From: Liolophura sinensis
Lineage: Eukaryota > Mollusca > Polyplacophora > Chitonida > Chitonidae
Direction of reading: 5' to 3'
Length of the DNA: 37,192 nucleotides
Assembly: GCF_032854445.1 (NCBI RefSeq)
Contig: NC_088295.1
Location: 86,412,644 to 86,449,835 of the forward strand
Made by a program: the position numbers and the translations under genes. Below, in pieces: positions 34,501-37,192 of the stretch (position 1 is its first letter; the number at the start of each line of letters is the position of its first letter). Below the pieces are notes generated by a model. It had not been told where the DNA came from and searched no databases. It worked only from the letters and a program-made list of their open reading frames with translations.

Positions 34501-37070
34501 ATAATTTTCACACACCTAGACTTGACATTGTATTTCTCTTCTCCCTATACTTCCTCATACATGCAGATAGAACATTACGTAGTGTACACGTATATGTATG
34601 ATATTTTGCACATGATATGGCTTTGTTATATGGGGTGATCATGTTTTGAAACCCTGGGCCCACTTTCACAACATTTCATTACTCATACTTCATACCTTTC
34701 CTTCTAAATAATACACCTTATGGGGCCATACCCTGGACACTGTTATGGCAAAAAAAGTACATGTGCAAGATTCCTCTGTCCGATATTCTTGAGCATGGCG
34801 CAAAACGCCAATCAATTCAGTAACATGTGTCTGAAGAAATGTGCTGAAGGTGTTCCCGCCTTTAATTACTTGGAAAATTCTGAAAATGCCGTTCTGATTT
34901 CCTTATTATCATGGATCTGCTTTGAAACATGAGCTGTGTGTATAATACCTGGAAAAAGGGCAGTCACATTGTTAGCATATCATGTTCTTGGTGTGACATT
35001 TTCTAGATATTACCTTTCTGACAGCATGTAAATATCATTCTAATCCTGTTTCACAGACTCTCAGCGAGGTTGGTGGCGTATCACAAATCCAGATCACTTC
35101 AAAAGTCTTGTCCGATCCTTACATCCTAGAGGCATTAGAGAGAGAGACCTCCAGAAAGCTTTCCAGAAGAGTTTTGACTTCGTGTGCCAGTCCTGTACGA
35201 AAGGAGACAAAGAAGGTGAATGCAATGTGTAATTTCAAATGTGTTTGATATTTGTAACTCATATGTCAACTTCGTCTCTCATGTATTTCATATATATTTC
35301 TGTAAGACAATACCACGCACTTGTAATGTCTGGCTGCTCCATTGTGAAACTATGCAACACATCAGAATTGCACTTGACGTGAAGACAATGAACATGGTTG
35401 TAGTCTTCAGTGGAGCTAAAGCTTGCAGATTGCAGTGGTATACTTAGTTGTGCTGGAATCATTGTTTAGGACTTTTTTTTTGTATTACTAATGCTGTACA
35501 TGCCCCAGAAATATTTACTTTGTTCACAGTCTGTCTGTGTGTTTTCTCAATGACTGTTAAAAGTTTTTCACAGTTTTAACAAACCTAAAGTTTTATGTCC
35601 TACTCTTTCTATTGTAGCACTGGTGATTGAGGAAACCAAAGAAGAAGATGATGACACCAAAGATGAGGATGAAGATGAAGAGGAGGAGGAGGAGGAGGCG
35701 GTGCAGGAAGAGGAGGCCACAGAGACCAAAGAGGAAGGGGAGGAAAAGATCAATGACAAAGAGGAATCAACAGACGAGAAGGTGGAGGAGGATAAGTCCG
35801 CAGTGAGTCCACCTGATTCCTCTGCCCCACCACCTCTCACCGCCCCAGACCCAGATGACCCAGACGTCTGGGACGCCACTGTGGCGTTTGAGATTGAGTC
35901 GTCAGTGCTGGAGGAGGTGGAAGCCATGGAGGATCGAATCTTTACAGCTAGCTTGCAAGTCAAGGTAAGAGTGATACTTGCTGTGTGGATAGGAAGATCC
36001 TCAGGTCTGGCTTTGTCATGGTTGCTTGAGATATACTGGTAATGATGCGCGTGATCACAAGACAAGGCCTAAACAAGCCGATTCTGTACTGTGTAAAAAA
36101 CACATCATGCTTAGCTGTTATGCTGCACTGCCTGTGATTACTTTACATTGCAATAGTAAGGTGATTACCTCACTATTCAATTTCAGAAACAGTGAACGAA
36201 ACAGTACACTGCTTGGACCATCTTGTTTTTGACAGGCAATTTTCCTCATTGATGGCTTGATTCTGGTGCACACATTACCTATCGTAAAAGAGTTAATGAA
36301 AGGTTTTTTGTCATAATTAAAAATTCCACAAATCTTTTGATATTGGCTAATAAATAAACAAATTTTCCTGGTGATCTGAATTAAAAGGGCTGGAAACTGC
36401 CAGAAAAAATAGCTGAGATGACTGAAGTGGAAACTGTCAGCCGTGCGAACACAGTTCTTAAGGAGACGCAGGTTTATCCTCTTGAGGTCGCCAAGGACAA
36501 ACTTCTCAAACTAGAAAAGAACATAGAACGAAGATACCTCAAACCACCGTTCTCAAAAAGGTTTGTTGTGTTTTGAAATTTACCATGTTTAACAGAAAAT
36601 GAACTTGTGACCATAAACTGTGTGTTTGTACTGTAATATGAGAGCAATTTTTCTGTTTTTCTTTGTATTCTGATGCGAATTATATCACCCTTATCTGTTA
36701 TTTGTTGTGTAATATACGTCTGGAGTTGTCGTCTGAATTTTCATTGTTTATCAAGAGCGGACTGGTACATTGTTGATAATTTTCCTTCACTTGCACACAT
36801 AGTGTACAGATTAAGCTGGAGAACATAACTACCAAGTTGGCCGAGGCAAATAGTGCTGAGCGTCGAAGGATGGAGGAGGATCAGAAGGAGGATCAAGAGG
36901 AGTCTGAGGAGGAAAAGGAAGAACAGAAGGATGTGAGTAAGGAGAAGCTGCCAGCGGGACTGGTATCCTGGAGGTCAGCGGTCTCCACCGCTACCTCCCC
37001 GGCACAACTGGCACTCTGTCTCTACCAGCTCAACAGATCCATCGCTTGGGAGAAATCCATCATGAAAGTG
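13479..37070 (+). CDS. BAZ2B: BAZ2B/BAZ2A-type chromatin remodelling subunit, 32 exons, 3' end missing
   Basis: This is the overall gene span; exons are listed separately. The spliced product in the window is 1886 residues, with frame preserved at all 31 internal junctions. What I see: an MBD/TAM domain (about 561-640), a charged coiled coil (about 655-890), DDT (about 904-967), WHIM1 (about 1015-1080), WHIM2 (about 1168-1215) and WHIM3 (about 1574-1605), plus a GRGRPP AT-hook at 382-387. This domain order is that of BAZ2A (TIP5) and BAZ2B. Family knowledge: these proteins partner ISWI ATPases (SMARCA5/SMARCA1) in nuclear remodelling complexes; BAZ2A acts in NoRC rDNA silencing. N-terminal motifs (FGGLGAL, GAEWWR) resemble BAZ2B more, while YWVLPYL and NIERRYL resemble BAZ2A, as expected for a single pre-duplication invertebrate gene. 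The PHD finger and bromodomain lie outside the window. Function is inferred from homology. Confidence 0.95.
13552..14126 (+). other. Intron 1 of the coding region (575 bp)
   Basis: AT-rich GT-AG intron with several TACATGTA-like words. I see no other feature. Confidence 0.8.
14127..14318 (+). CDS. BAZ2B: BAZ2 exon 2, residues 25-88
   Basis: Acceptor ggccag|g and donor acag|gtaatc; 192 nt, phase 1 to phase 1. It encodes a Pro/Ala/Phe-rich disordered stretch ending in PPPFGGLGAL. This matches the short FGGLGTL motif in the N-terminal region of vertebrate BAZ2B, one of the few conserved spots before the MBD. No function is known to me for the motif. Confidence 0.9.
14319..15019 (+). other. Intron 2 (701 bp)
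   Basis: AT-rich. A 79-codon open frame inside it (14458-14697) resembles nothing known to me and I treat it as chance. No repeat recognised. Confidence 0.75.
15020..15229 (+). CDS. BAZ2B: BAZ2 exon 3, residues 89-158
   Basis: Acceptor cactag|g has a poor pyrimidine tract; donor is gtaagc; phase 1 to 1. The exon opens with GAEWWRAASEHARR, matching the GAEWWR motif of vertebrate BAZ2B, followed by a Gly/Pro/Phe-rich segment. The protein match is the main support for this exon, since the acceptor is weak. Confidence 0.88.
15230..16878 (+). other. Intron 3 (1649 bp)
   Basis: AT-rich intron with no ORF of interest and no repeat I recognise. Confidence 0.8.
16879..17255 (+). CDS. BAZ2B: BAZ2 exon 4, Ser-rich disordered region, residues 159-284
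   Basis: Acceptor gattacag|g and donor cacag|gtagat; enters phase 1, leaves phase 0. The 126 residues are extremely rich in Ser and Thr, with runs such as TSSSSRGSGHH and many SP sites, and are interspersed with basic residues. They are almost certainly disordered and a likely target of phosphorylation. Vertebrate BAZ2B also has a Ser-rich segment here, but sequence conservation is low. Confidence 0.88.
17256..17599 (+). other. Intron 4 (344 bp)
   Basis: AT-rich GT-AG intron; nothing else seen. Confidence 0.75.
17600..17722 (+). CDS. BAZ2B: BAZ2 exon 5, Ser/Asp-rich, residues 285-325
   Basis: Acceptor tttttatag|a and donor aag|gtagaa; 123 nt, phase 0 to 0. It encodes an acidic Ser-rich stretch (SLSSDDSSGSSGDEKED) that resembles the SDSDSGTSSD-type tract of vertebrate BAZ2B in composition rather than by alignment. 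Confidence 0.85.
17723..18614 (+). other. Intron 5 (892 bp), carries a SINE
   Basis: Contains the complete SINE insertion at 18165-18332 with target-site duplications. The remainder is AT-rich with no other feature. Confidence 0.8.
18152..18345 (+). mobile_element. SINE-like insertion B with target-site duplication
   Basis: The element runs 18165-18332: it starts TCTCCGGCTGTAAGTGGG, ends in GGCGTAAAACACCAATC and then a pure A tract to 18332. It is flanked by TCAATGGGGTATA (18152-18164) and TCAATGGGATATA (18333-18345), a 13-bp duplication with one difference. It is about 93% identical by eye to insertion A (8514-8675) and in the opposite orientation. I see no tRNA-like A/B boxes in it. As I remember the full molluscan element, a tRNA-related head precedes the TCTCCG point, so this copy is headless. 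Confidence 0.85.
18615..18839 (+). CDS. BAZ2B: BAZ2 exon 6 with AT-hook, residues 326-400
   Basis: Acceptor ccttaaag|aag and donor gag|gtaagg; 225 nt, phase 0 to 0. It encodes a basic start (KKGRSRKSS), a helix-prone stretch and an AT-hook core RGRGRPPR (GRGRPP at residues 382-387, 18783-18800). AT-hooks bind the minor groove of AT-rich DNA. The acceptor is a NAGNAG type, so a one-Lys variant starting at 18618 is possible. Confidence 0.9.
18840..19035 (+). other. Intron 6 (196 bp)
   Basis: Short AT-rich intron; nothing else seen. Confidence 0.7.
19036..19230 (+). CDS. BAZ2B: BAZ2 exon 7, Gln/Lys-rich helix, residues 401-465
   Basis: Acceptor gattag|g and donor cag|gtaaat; 195 nt, phase 0 to 0. 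It encodes a predicted amphipathic helix (LKKQLEAELKQQQLKLKLLK), then a basic Gly/Lys tail. A short EDLSRPLNL motif lies at residues 441-449. I cannot align this exon confidently to the human proteins; it is supported by open phase, splice sites and charged composition. Confidence 0.85.
19231..19585 (+). other. Intron 7 (355 bp)
   Basis: AT-rich intron with no feature seen. Confidence 0.7.
19586..19712 (+). CDS. BAZ2B: BAZ2 exon 8, residues 466-507
   Basis: Acceptor cactgcag|g and donor g|gtgagt; phase 0 to 1. It encodes a linker ending in an acidic Ser-rich patch (SDVSSDSDM). Open reading continues past the donor to 19888 by chance; the donor is strong and the next exon restores phase. Confidence 0.85.
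19713..20376 (+). other. Intron 8 (664 bp)
   Basis: AT-rich. It contains one copy of a short shared word, AAGGGGAGGTAA, at 20273-20284. Nothing else seen. Confidence 0.7.
20377..20502 (+). CDS. BAZ2B: BAZ2 exon 9, acidic Ser-rich linker, residues 508-549
   Basis: Acceptor cccgtag|a and donor a|gtaagt; 126 nt, phase 1 to 1. It encodes DNDDMNSGLGSSGDSDNSD followed by a more neutral Ser/Lys stretch. It corresponds in position and composition to the SEEEDDD-type linker just before the MBD in human BAZ2B. Confidence 0.88.
20503..20832 (+). other. Intron 9 (330 bp)
   Basis: AT-rich intron; nothing else seen. Confidence 0.7.
20833..21011 (+). CDS. BAZ2B: BAZ2 exon 10, first half of MBD/TAM domain, residues 550-609
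   Basis: Acceptor tcaccag|g and donor cgg|gtatgc; phase 1 to 0. The sequence KRRRVMDEKELRIPLEHGW aligns almost residue for residue to human BAZ2B, followed by YYAPCGKKLKTYPDV. This is the methyl-CpG-binding-like fold. In BAZ2A the extended form (TAM) is reported to bind RNA and DNA without clear methyl-CpG specificity. The residue aligned with the second arginine finger of MeCP2-type domains is Lys602, as in BAZ2A (BAZ2B has Arg). There is a one-residue insertion (SRGIAGEV) against human. Confidence 0.96.
21012..21302 (+). other. Intron 10 (291 bp)
   Basis: AT-rich intron with a T-rich acceptor region; nothing else seen. Confidence 0.7.
21303..21404 (+). CDS. BAZ2B: BAZ2 exon 11, second half of MBD/TAM domain, residues 610-643
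   Basis: Acceptor gtttacag|t and donor aat|gtaagt; 102 nt, phase 0 to 0. It encodes YLEKNGITDLTRENFTFSS and IGDFMEARHG, aligning to the human YLSRNGIMDISRDNFSFS and VGDFYEARDG. This completes the TAM extension. Confidence 0.96.
21405..21835 (+). other. Intron 11 (431 bp)
   Basis: AT-rich intron. A 154-codon frame on the opposite strand (21379-21843) overlaps it and resembles nothing known. No repeat seen. Confidence 0.7.
21836..22004 (+). CDS. BAZ2B: BAZ2 exon 12, basic helix after MBD, residues 644-699
   Basis: Acceptor tgtgtag|g and donor g|gtatgt; phase 0 to 1. It begins GFTVLSEEEV (compare LKEEDV in human BAZ2B), continues through a basic region (RRNQSGRSSQRNDRRR) and ends in VARQAVEVKLRKKLEQQ. 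Human BAZ2B carries RGRPP AT-hooks in this basic region; here there is none. The last 17 residues are the first unit of an internal repeat continued in exon 13. Confidence 0.95.
22005..22369 (+). other. Intron 12 (365 bp), carries a minisatellite
   Basis: Starts almost directly with the 23-bp tandem repeat at 22027-22171; the rest is AT-rich. Confidence 0.75.
22027..22171. repeat. 23-bp tandem repeat, about 6.3 copies
   Basis: The unit is close to CAGTACTCATTACAGCGTTCAGG. Six complete 23-bp units (22027-22164) plus a partial one (22165-22171) can be read directly. The first three units carry ACACATTA and the last three ACTCATTA. A degenerate half-unit (TTACAGCCTTCAAG) precedes it, so the array begins within about 10 bp of the exon 12 donor. 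Confidence 0.93.
22370..22462 (+). CDS. BAZ2B: BAZ2 exon 13, charged helix, residues 700-730
   Basis: Acceptor tttctcag|a and donor g|gtgagt; 93 nt, phase 1 to 1. It encodes MARRSAEMKLLRKLEKQ, matching human IARQAAQIKLLRKLQKQ, then a highly charged tail. Part of the long coiled coil between MBD and DDT. Confidence 0.94.
22463..22752 (+). other. Intron 13 (290 bp)
   Basis: AT-rich intron with no feature seen. Confidence 0.7.
22753..22868 (+). CDS. BAZ2B: BAZ2 exon 14, coiled coil, residues 731-769
   Basis: Acceptor ttatgcag|t and donor gag|gtaagc; phase 1 to 0. It encodes KNQIKMMKQHEKLQRQEQ and EREMRAQQILE, aligning with human KEQIKIMKQQEKIKRIQQ and EKELRAQQILE. Uninterrupted charged helix. 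Confidence 0.95.
22869..23264 (+). other. Intron 14 (396 bp)
   Basis: Mixed-composition intron; nothing else seen. Confidence 0.7.
23265..23330 (+). CDS. BAZ2B: BAZ2 exon 15, coiled coil, residues 770-791
   Basis: Acceptor tgactag|g is weak; donor cag|gttggt is also non-consensus after GT. The 66 nt, phase 0 to 0, encode ARRRRKEDIEKLRYEEALRK and Ala-Gln. This has exactly the length needed to align with the human AKKKKKEEAANAKLLEAEKR region, which supports both boundaries despite the weak sites. Confidence 0.88.
23331..25526 (+). other. Intron 15 (2196 bp)
   Basis: Long AT-rich intron. The word TTACCTCCCTT lies at 23372-23382 and an A/T homopolymer pair at about 24774-24795. Length matching of exons 15 and 16 to human BAZ2B shows that no coding exon is missing here. 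Confidence 0.8.
25527..25571 (+). CDS. BAZ2B: BAZ2 exon 16, 45-nt microexon, residues 792-806
   Basis: Acceptor gttttcag|g and donor cag|gtgagt; phase 0 to 0. It encodes DREMKRQQAVLMKEQ, nearly identical to human BAZ2B KEMRRQQAVLLKHQ. It sits alone between two introns of about 2.2 kb. Confidence 0.95.
25572..27760 (+). other. Intron 16 (2189 bp)
   Basis: Long AT-rich intron. A degenerate repeat of TAGAAACCAACAG-like words lies at 25886-25975. No coding potential seen beyond chance frames. Confidence 0.75.
27761..27802 (+). CDS. BAZ2B: BAZ2 exon 17, 42-nt microexon absent from human, residues 807-820
   Basis: Acceptor ctgcccag|g is good; donor atg|gtatga is weak. The exon is 42 nt, phase 0 to 0, and encodes EREWQKQMMLIANM. 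Human BAZ2B goes directly from the exon 16 equivalent (LLKHQ) to the exon 18 equivalent (ERERRRQH). This is therefore an extra 14 residues, equal to two heptads. It resembles the start of exon 18 (6 of 14 identical), suggesting exon duplication. Possibly a cassette exon. Confidence 0.75.
27904..27973. repeat. 35-bp tandem duplication, two copies
   Basis: Two adjacent 35-bp units share TTTAGATAA, GGGAAGAACTCTGTTTGCTA and TTG, with only two or three differences. They are read directly at 27904-27938 and 27939-27973. Confidence 0.9.
28190..28298. mobile_element. Possible MITE remnant
   Basis: The right end reads TTCGTAAAATGGCCCC (28283-28298), similar to the terminal repeat of the element at 7824-7980. 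The interior (GACAATAGGTTGTCATTGAT) is also similar. The left end is too degraded to fix. Confidence 0.35.
28586..28651 (+). CDS. BAZ2B: BAZ2 exon 18, coiled coil, residues 821-842
   Basis: Acceptor ctttgtag|g and donor gag|gtaaaa; 66 nt, phase 0 to 0. It encodes ERERRRQHMLLVKALEARRK then Gln-Glu, almost identical to human ERERRRQHMMLMKAMEARKK. Confidence 0.96.
28838..28900 (+). CDS. BAZ2B: BAZ2 exon 19, charged helix, residues 843-863
   Basis: Acceptor attatag|g and donor gtg|gtaagt; 63 nt, phase 0 to 0. It encodes EREKAKEEKKAEKIFIREKK and Val, matching the human KERLKQEKRDEKRLNKERK region in length and charge. Preceded by a 186-bp intron with nothing notable. Confidence 0.93.
29151..29228 (+). 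CDS. BAZ2B: BAZ2 exon 20, end of coiled coil, residues 864-889
   Basis: Acceptor ttcctag|g and donor aag|gtaagt; 78 nt, phase 0 to 0. It encodes EQKRLEMQLAQELKQPREDL, aligning to human EQRRLELEMAKELKKPNEDM. Flanking introns of 250 and 215 bp hold nothing notable. Confidence 0.96.
29444..29555 (+). CDS. BAZ2B: BAZ2 exon 21, start of DDT domain, residues 890-926
   Basis: Acceptor ttgtag|c and donor g|gtcagt; phase 0 to 1. It encodes LPDLNRLPGVKLPGQALADC and then VLEFLNNFGEALGF, matching the human LPELPRIPGL and DCLMVVQFLRNFGKVLGF. DDT is a three-helix domain found in chromatin remodellers, involved with WHIM in ISWI binding. Confidence 0.97.
29556..29988 (+). other. Intron 21 (433 bp), carries a minisatellite
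   Basis: Contains the 40-bp tandem repeat at 29685-29810; otherwise AT-rich. Confidence 0.75.
29685..29810. repeat. 40-bp tandem repeat, about 3.1 copies
   Basis: Three 40-bp units start GTAACACTA and share GAGTGATATTAGTGTCA and TTTTACTATGT: 29685-29724, 29725-29764 and 29765-29804, plus a partial GTAACA. Only a few substitutions separate the units, so the expansion looks recent. Confidence 0.93.
29989..30131 (+). CDS. BAZ2B: BAZ2 exon 22, end of DDT domain, residues 927-974
   Basis: Acceptor tgagcag|a and donor gag|gtaagc; phase 1 to 0. It encodes MPNLDTLQKGLMND then VEELMSIITHLVQFAIDDPG, aligning to human VPNLSVLQEGLLN and VQDLLVRLLSAAVCDPG. Confidence 0.96.
30132..30614 (+). other. Intron 22 (483 bp)
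   Basis: AT-rich with a T-rich run near 30436-30470; nothing else seen. Confidence 0.75.
30615..30722 (+). CDS. BAZ2B: BAZ2 exon 23, residues 975-1010
   Basis: Acceptor tgactcag|g and donor gag|gtaaac; 108 nt, phase 0 to 0. It encodes ALTKMGQKITDLEVTDTVVS then EVLRVFVKARAG, equivalent to the human ALGEHLLNVGVNRDNVSEIL and FMEAHCG segment between DDT and WHIM1. Confidence 0.94.
30723..31125 (+). other. Intron 23 (403 bp)
   Basis: AT-rich intron; no feature seen. Confidence 0.7.
31126..31235 (+). CDS. BAZ2B: BAZ2 exon 24, WHIM1 part, residues 1011-1046
   Basis: Acceptor catccag|c and donor ag|gtatgt; phase 0 to 2. STQKAAILAFLCNEIL aligns to human PAQKASVLAFLINEL. By family knowledge WHIM1 packs with DDT and contributes to contacts with the ISWI ATPase. 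Confidence 0.96.
31513..31587 (+). CDS. BAZ2B: BAZ2 exon 25, WHIM1 end, residues 1047-1071
   Basis: Acceptor cttttcag|t and donor aa|gtgagt; 75 nt, phase 2 to 2. SEIDNNIETMSNLRRDKWVV then EGKLRK is nearly identical to human SEIDKNIDYMSNLRRDKWVV. It is the most conserved exon in the window. The 277-bp intron before it and the 198-bp intron after it show nothing notable. Confidence 0.97.
31786..32014 (+). CDS. BAZ2B: BAZ2 exon 26, residues 1072-1148
   Basis: Acceptor ccctgcag|g and donor gag|gtcagt; phase 2 to 0. It opens KLRVVHAKKFNRPEQK (human KLRIIHAKKTGKR), then turns into a disordered acidic Ser/Asn-rich linker (GSDEEDDESGNESDAT). Vertebrate BAZ2B has an acidic linker in the same place. 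The frame stays open past the donor until 32068, so intron retention would truncate the protein soon after. Confidence 0.94.
32015..32606 (+). other. Intron 26 (592 bp)
   Basis: AT-rich. A 63-codon open frame (32390-32581) ends in a stop 25 bp before the next exon and matches nothing known to me. No repeat recognised. Confidence 0.7.
32607..32663 (+). CDS. BAZ2B: BAZ2 exon 27, 57-nt helix, residues 1149-1167
   Basis: Acceptor tatttag|g and donor aaa|gtgagt; phase 0 to 0. EEDPITAEECEKKIEKLTK aligns to the human VEELEKQIEKLSK helix that leads into WHIM2. The following 224-bp intron has an A-rich run but no feature. Confidence 0.94.
32888..34097 (+). CDS. BAZ2B: BAZ2 exon 28, WHIM2 plus long disordered linker, residues 1168-1570
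   Basis: This is the largest exon at 1210 nt: acceptor tttaacag|c, donor aag|gtaagg, phase 0 to 1. Residues about 1168-1215 are WHIM2: QYRNKVFSASHKLRG, then FGQDRYKRWYWVLPYLGG and VFVEG, matching BAZ2A/B (FGQDRYRRRYWVLPYLAG). A short coiled coil follows (RTDEMKQRLEKCKLEIQKLE), then a low-complexity Ser/Glu/Pro linker. The NHKPWFSILPRLACD motif matches human NRQWFSLLPRTPCD. It ends EPAEPIPIPE, as human does (PKPIPEE). Near-equal exon-scale conservation with human makes this secure. Continuing past the donor meets a stop at 34115-34117. Confidence 0.97.
34656..34690 (+). mobile_element. MITE-like terminal fragment
   Basis: GGGCCCACTTTCACAACATT matches the terminal repeat GGCCACTTTCACGAAATT of the element at 7824-7980. 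No matching right end is visible nearby, so this is a solo end or a decayed copy. Confidence 0.5.
34782..34816 (+). mobile_element. Fragment of SINE 3' end
   Basis: GATATTCTTGAGCATGGCGC then AAAACGCCAATCAAT is a decayed version of the shared 3' end of insertions A and B (ATATTCTTGAGTACGGCG, TAAAACACCAATCAA). It is only about 35 bp, with a few transitions, and is an older copy. Confidence 0.75.
35057..35215 (+). CDS. BAZ2B: BAZ2 exon 29, WHIM3, residues 1571-1623
   Basis: Acceptor gtttcacag|a and donor g|gtgaat; 159 nt, phase 1 to 1. It encodes RGWWRITNPDHFKSLVRSLH then PRGIRERDLQKAFQK, aligning to human FGWWRIIDPEDLKALLKVLH and LRGIREKALQKQ. WHIM3 is the third piece of the ISWI-partner module. 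Confidence 0.97.
35216..35617 (+). other. Intron 29 (402 bp)
   Basis: AT-rich intron; nothing else seen. Confidence 0.7.
35618..35964 (+). CDS. BAZ2B: BAZ2 exon 30, acidic linker then conserved helix, residues 1624-1739
   Basis: Acceptor attgtag|c and donor aag|gtaaga; 347 nt, phase 1 to 0. The first half is an almost purely acidic tract containing DEDEDEEEEEEEAVQEEEAT, encoded by a GA-rich triplet-repeat-like stretch. The second half (SSVLEEVEAMEDRIFTASLQ, VK) matches human LSVLQQVEDLERRVASASLQ. The acidic tract is much longer than in human BAZ2B and is probably prone to length variation. Confidence 0.95.
35965..36387 (+). other. Intron 30 (423 bp)
   Basis: AT-rich intron; no feature seen. 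Confidence 0.7.
36388..36560 (+). CDS. BAZ2B: BAZ2 exon 31, residues 1740-1796
   Basis: Acceptor attaaaag|g has a weak pyrimidine tract and donor ag|gtttgt is weak; phase 0 to 2. It starts GWKLPE (human GWMCPE) and includes YPLEVAKDKLLKLEKNIERR then YLKPPF. This matches human NPLDLAVMRLAALEQNVERR and YL in BAZ2A. Homology carries both weak splice sites. Confidence 0.93.
36803..37070 (+). CDS. BAZ2B: BAZ2 exon 32, last exon in window, residues 1797-1886
   Basis: Acceptor acacatag|t and donor gtg|gtacgc; phase 2 to 0. A Glu-rich insert (EDQEESEEEKEEQKD) is followed by SWRSAVSTATSPAQLALCLY and QLNRSIAWEKSIMKV, matching human VWRRALSEARSAAQVALCIQ and QLQKSIAWEKSIMKV. In human the next residues are YCQICRKG, the start of the PHD finger, so the next exon should start the PHD finger beyond this window. 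The preceding 242-bp intron shows nothing notable. Confidence 0.96.
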
Positions 37071-37192
37071 GTACGCTTTTAATTTCCTTTGCTGACTTAC
37101 ATGGACATGTATTTGTAGACTGCATATTAATTTACATCCTCAAAATATGTAGATTGCAAAAAAGGAGCCTATGAAGAAAATTTGATACAGAA
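37071..37192 (+). other. Start of intron 32, cut by window edge
   Basis: Begins gtacgc after the exon 32 boundary; 122 bp of AT-rich sequence with no acceptor plus PHD-coding sequence before the edge. Confidence 0.75.

Larger units (their letters stand above)
34098..35056 (+). other. Intron 28 (959 bp)
   Basis: AT-rich intron holding a MITE-like terminal fragment at 34656-34690 and a SINE 3' fragment at 34782-34816. Nothing else seen. Confidence 0.75.

Noticed and set aside
35568-36065. 165-codon minus-strand frame, Ser-rich
   Set aside because: It is the antisense of the acidic exon 30: GAG/GAA repeats read as CTC/TTC and Ser codons. The plus strand has clear homology.
1-37192. CRISPR arrays, operons, ribosome binding sites, rRNA or complete tRNA genes
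   Set aside because: None present. The window is an intron-rich animal nuclear gene; the short tandem repeats lack spacer structure.

Overview
The window is eukaryotic nuclear DNA, and nearly everything supportable in it belongs to one large plus-strand gene. It is AT-rich, with short exons bounded by GT-AG splice sites, long introns, and interspersed SINE-like and MITE-like repeats. The repeats (a short SINE ending in GTACGGCGTAAAACACC-AATCAA plus an A-rich tail, and a second repeat with the block CATATGACTGAGAAATTG), together with very frequent TACATGTA words, point to a mollusc or related lophotrochozoan. That taxonomic call rests on remembered repeat families and is moderate.

The gene is a BAZ2 family member (BAZ2B/BAZ2A; Drosophila toutatis is the fly relative). 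I could chain 32 coding exons from an ATG at 13479 to a donor after 37070. Together they make 5658 nt, or 1886 codons, with reading frame kept across every junction. Order in the protein: BAZ2B-like N-terminal motifs (exons 1-3), a Ser-rich disordered region (exons 4-5), a GRGRPP AT-hook (exon 6), a Gln/Lys-rich helix (exon 7), acidic Ser-rich linkers (exons 8-9), the MBD/TAM domain (exons 10-11), a long charged helix made by many small exons (12-20), the DDT domain (21-22), WHIM1 (23-26), WHIM2 at the start of a 1.2-kb exon (28), WHIM3 (29), an acidic linker (30), and the helical segments that precede the PHD finger (31-32). The PHD finger and bromodomain expected at the C-terminus must lie beyond the right edge.

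Positions 1-13456 contain no coding exon I can support. The region is presumably 5' intron and/or upstream sequence, and it holds two SINE-type insertions, a 157-bp MITE-like element, a 53-bp duplication, a C17 tract and one unexplained 205-codon ORF. Introns inside the gene carry a second copy of the first SINE, three minisatellites and smaller repeat fragments.

By family knowledge, BAZ2 proteins are the large non-catalytic subunits of ISWI chromatin-remodelling complexes: DDT/WHIM contacts the ISWI ATPase and linker DNA, MBD/TAM and AT-hooks bind nucleic acid, and PHD-bromodomain reads histone tails. The most interesting observations are two SINE insertions with target-site duplications that share the same 5' end, a 14-residue (two-heptad) exon-sized insertion in the coiled coil, and an AT-hook located before rather than after the MBD. 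I found no new multi-gene system.
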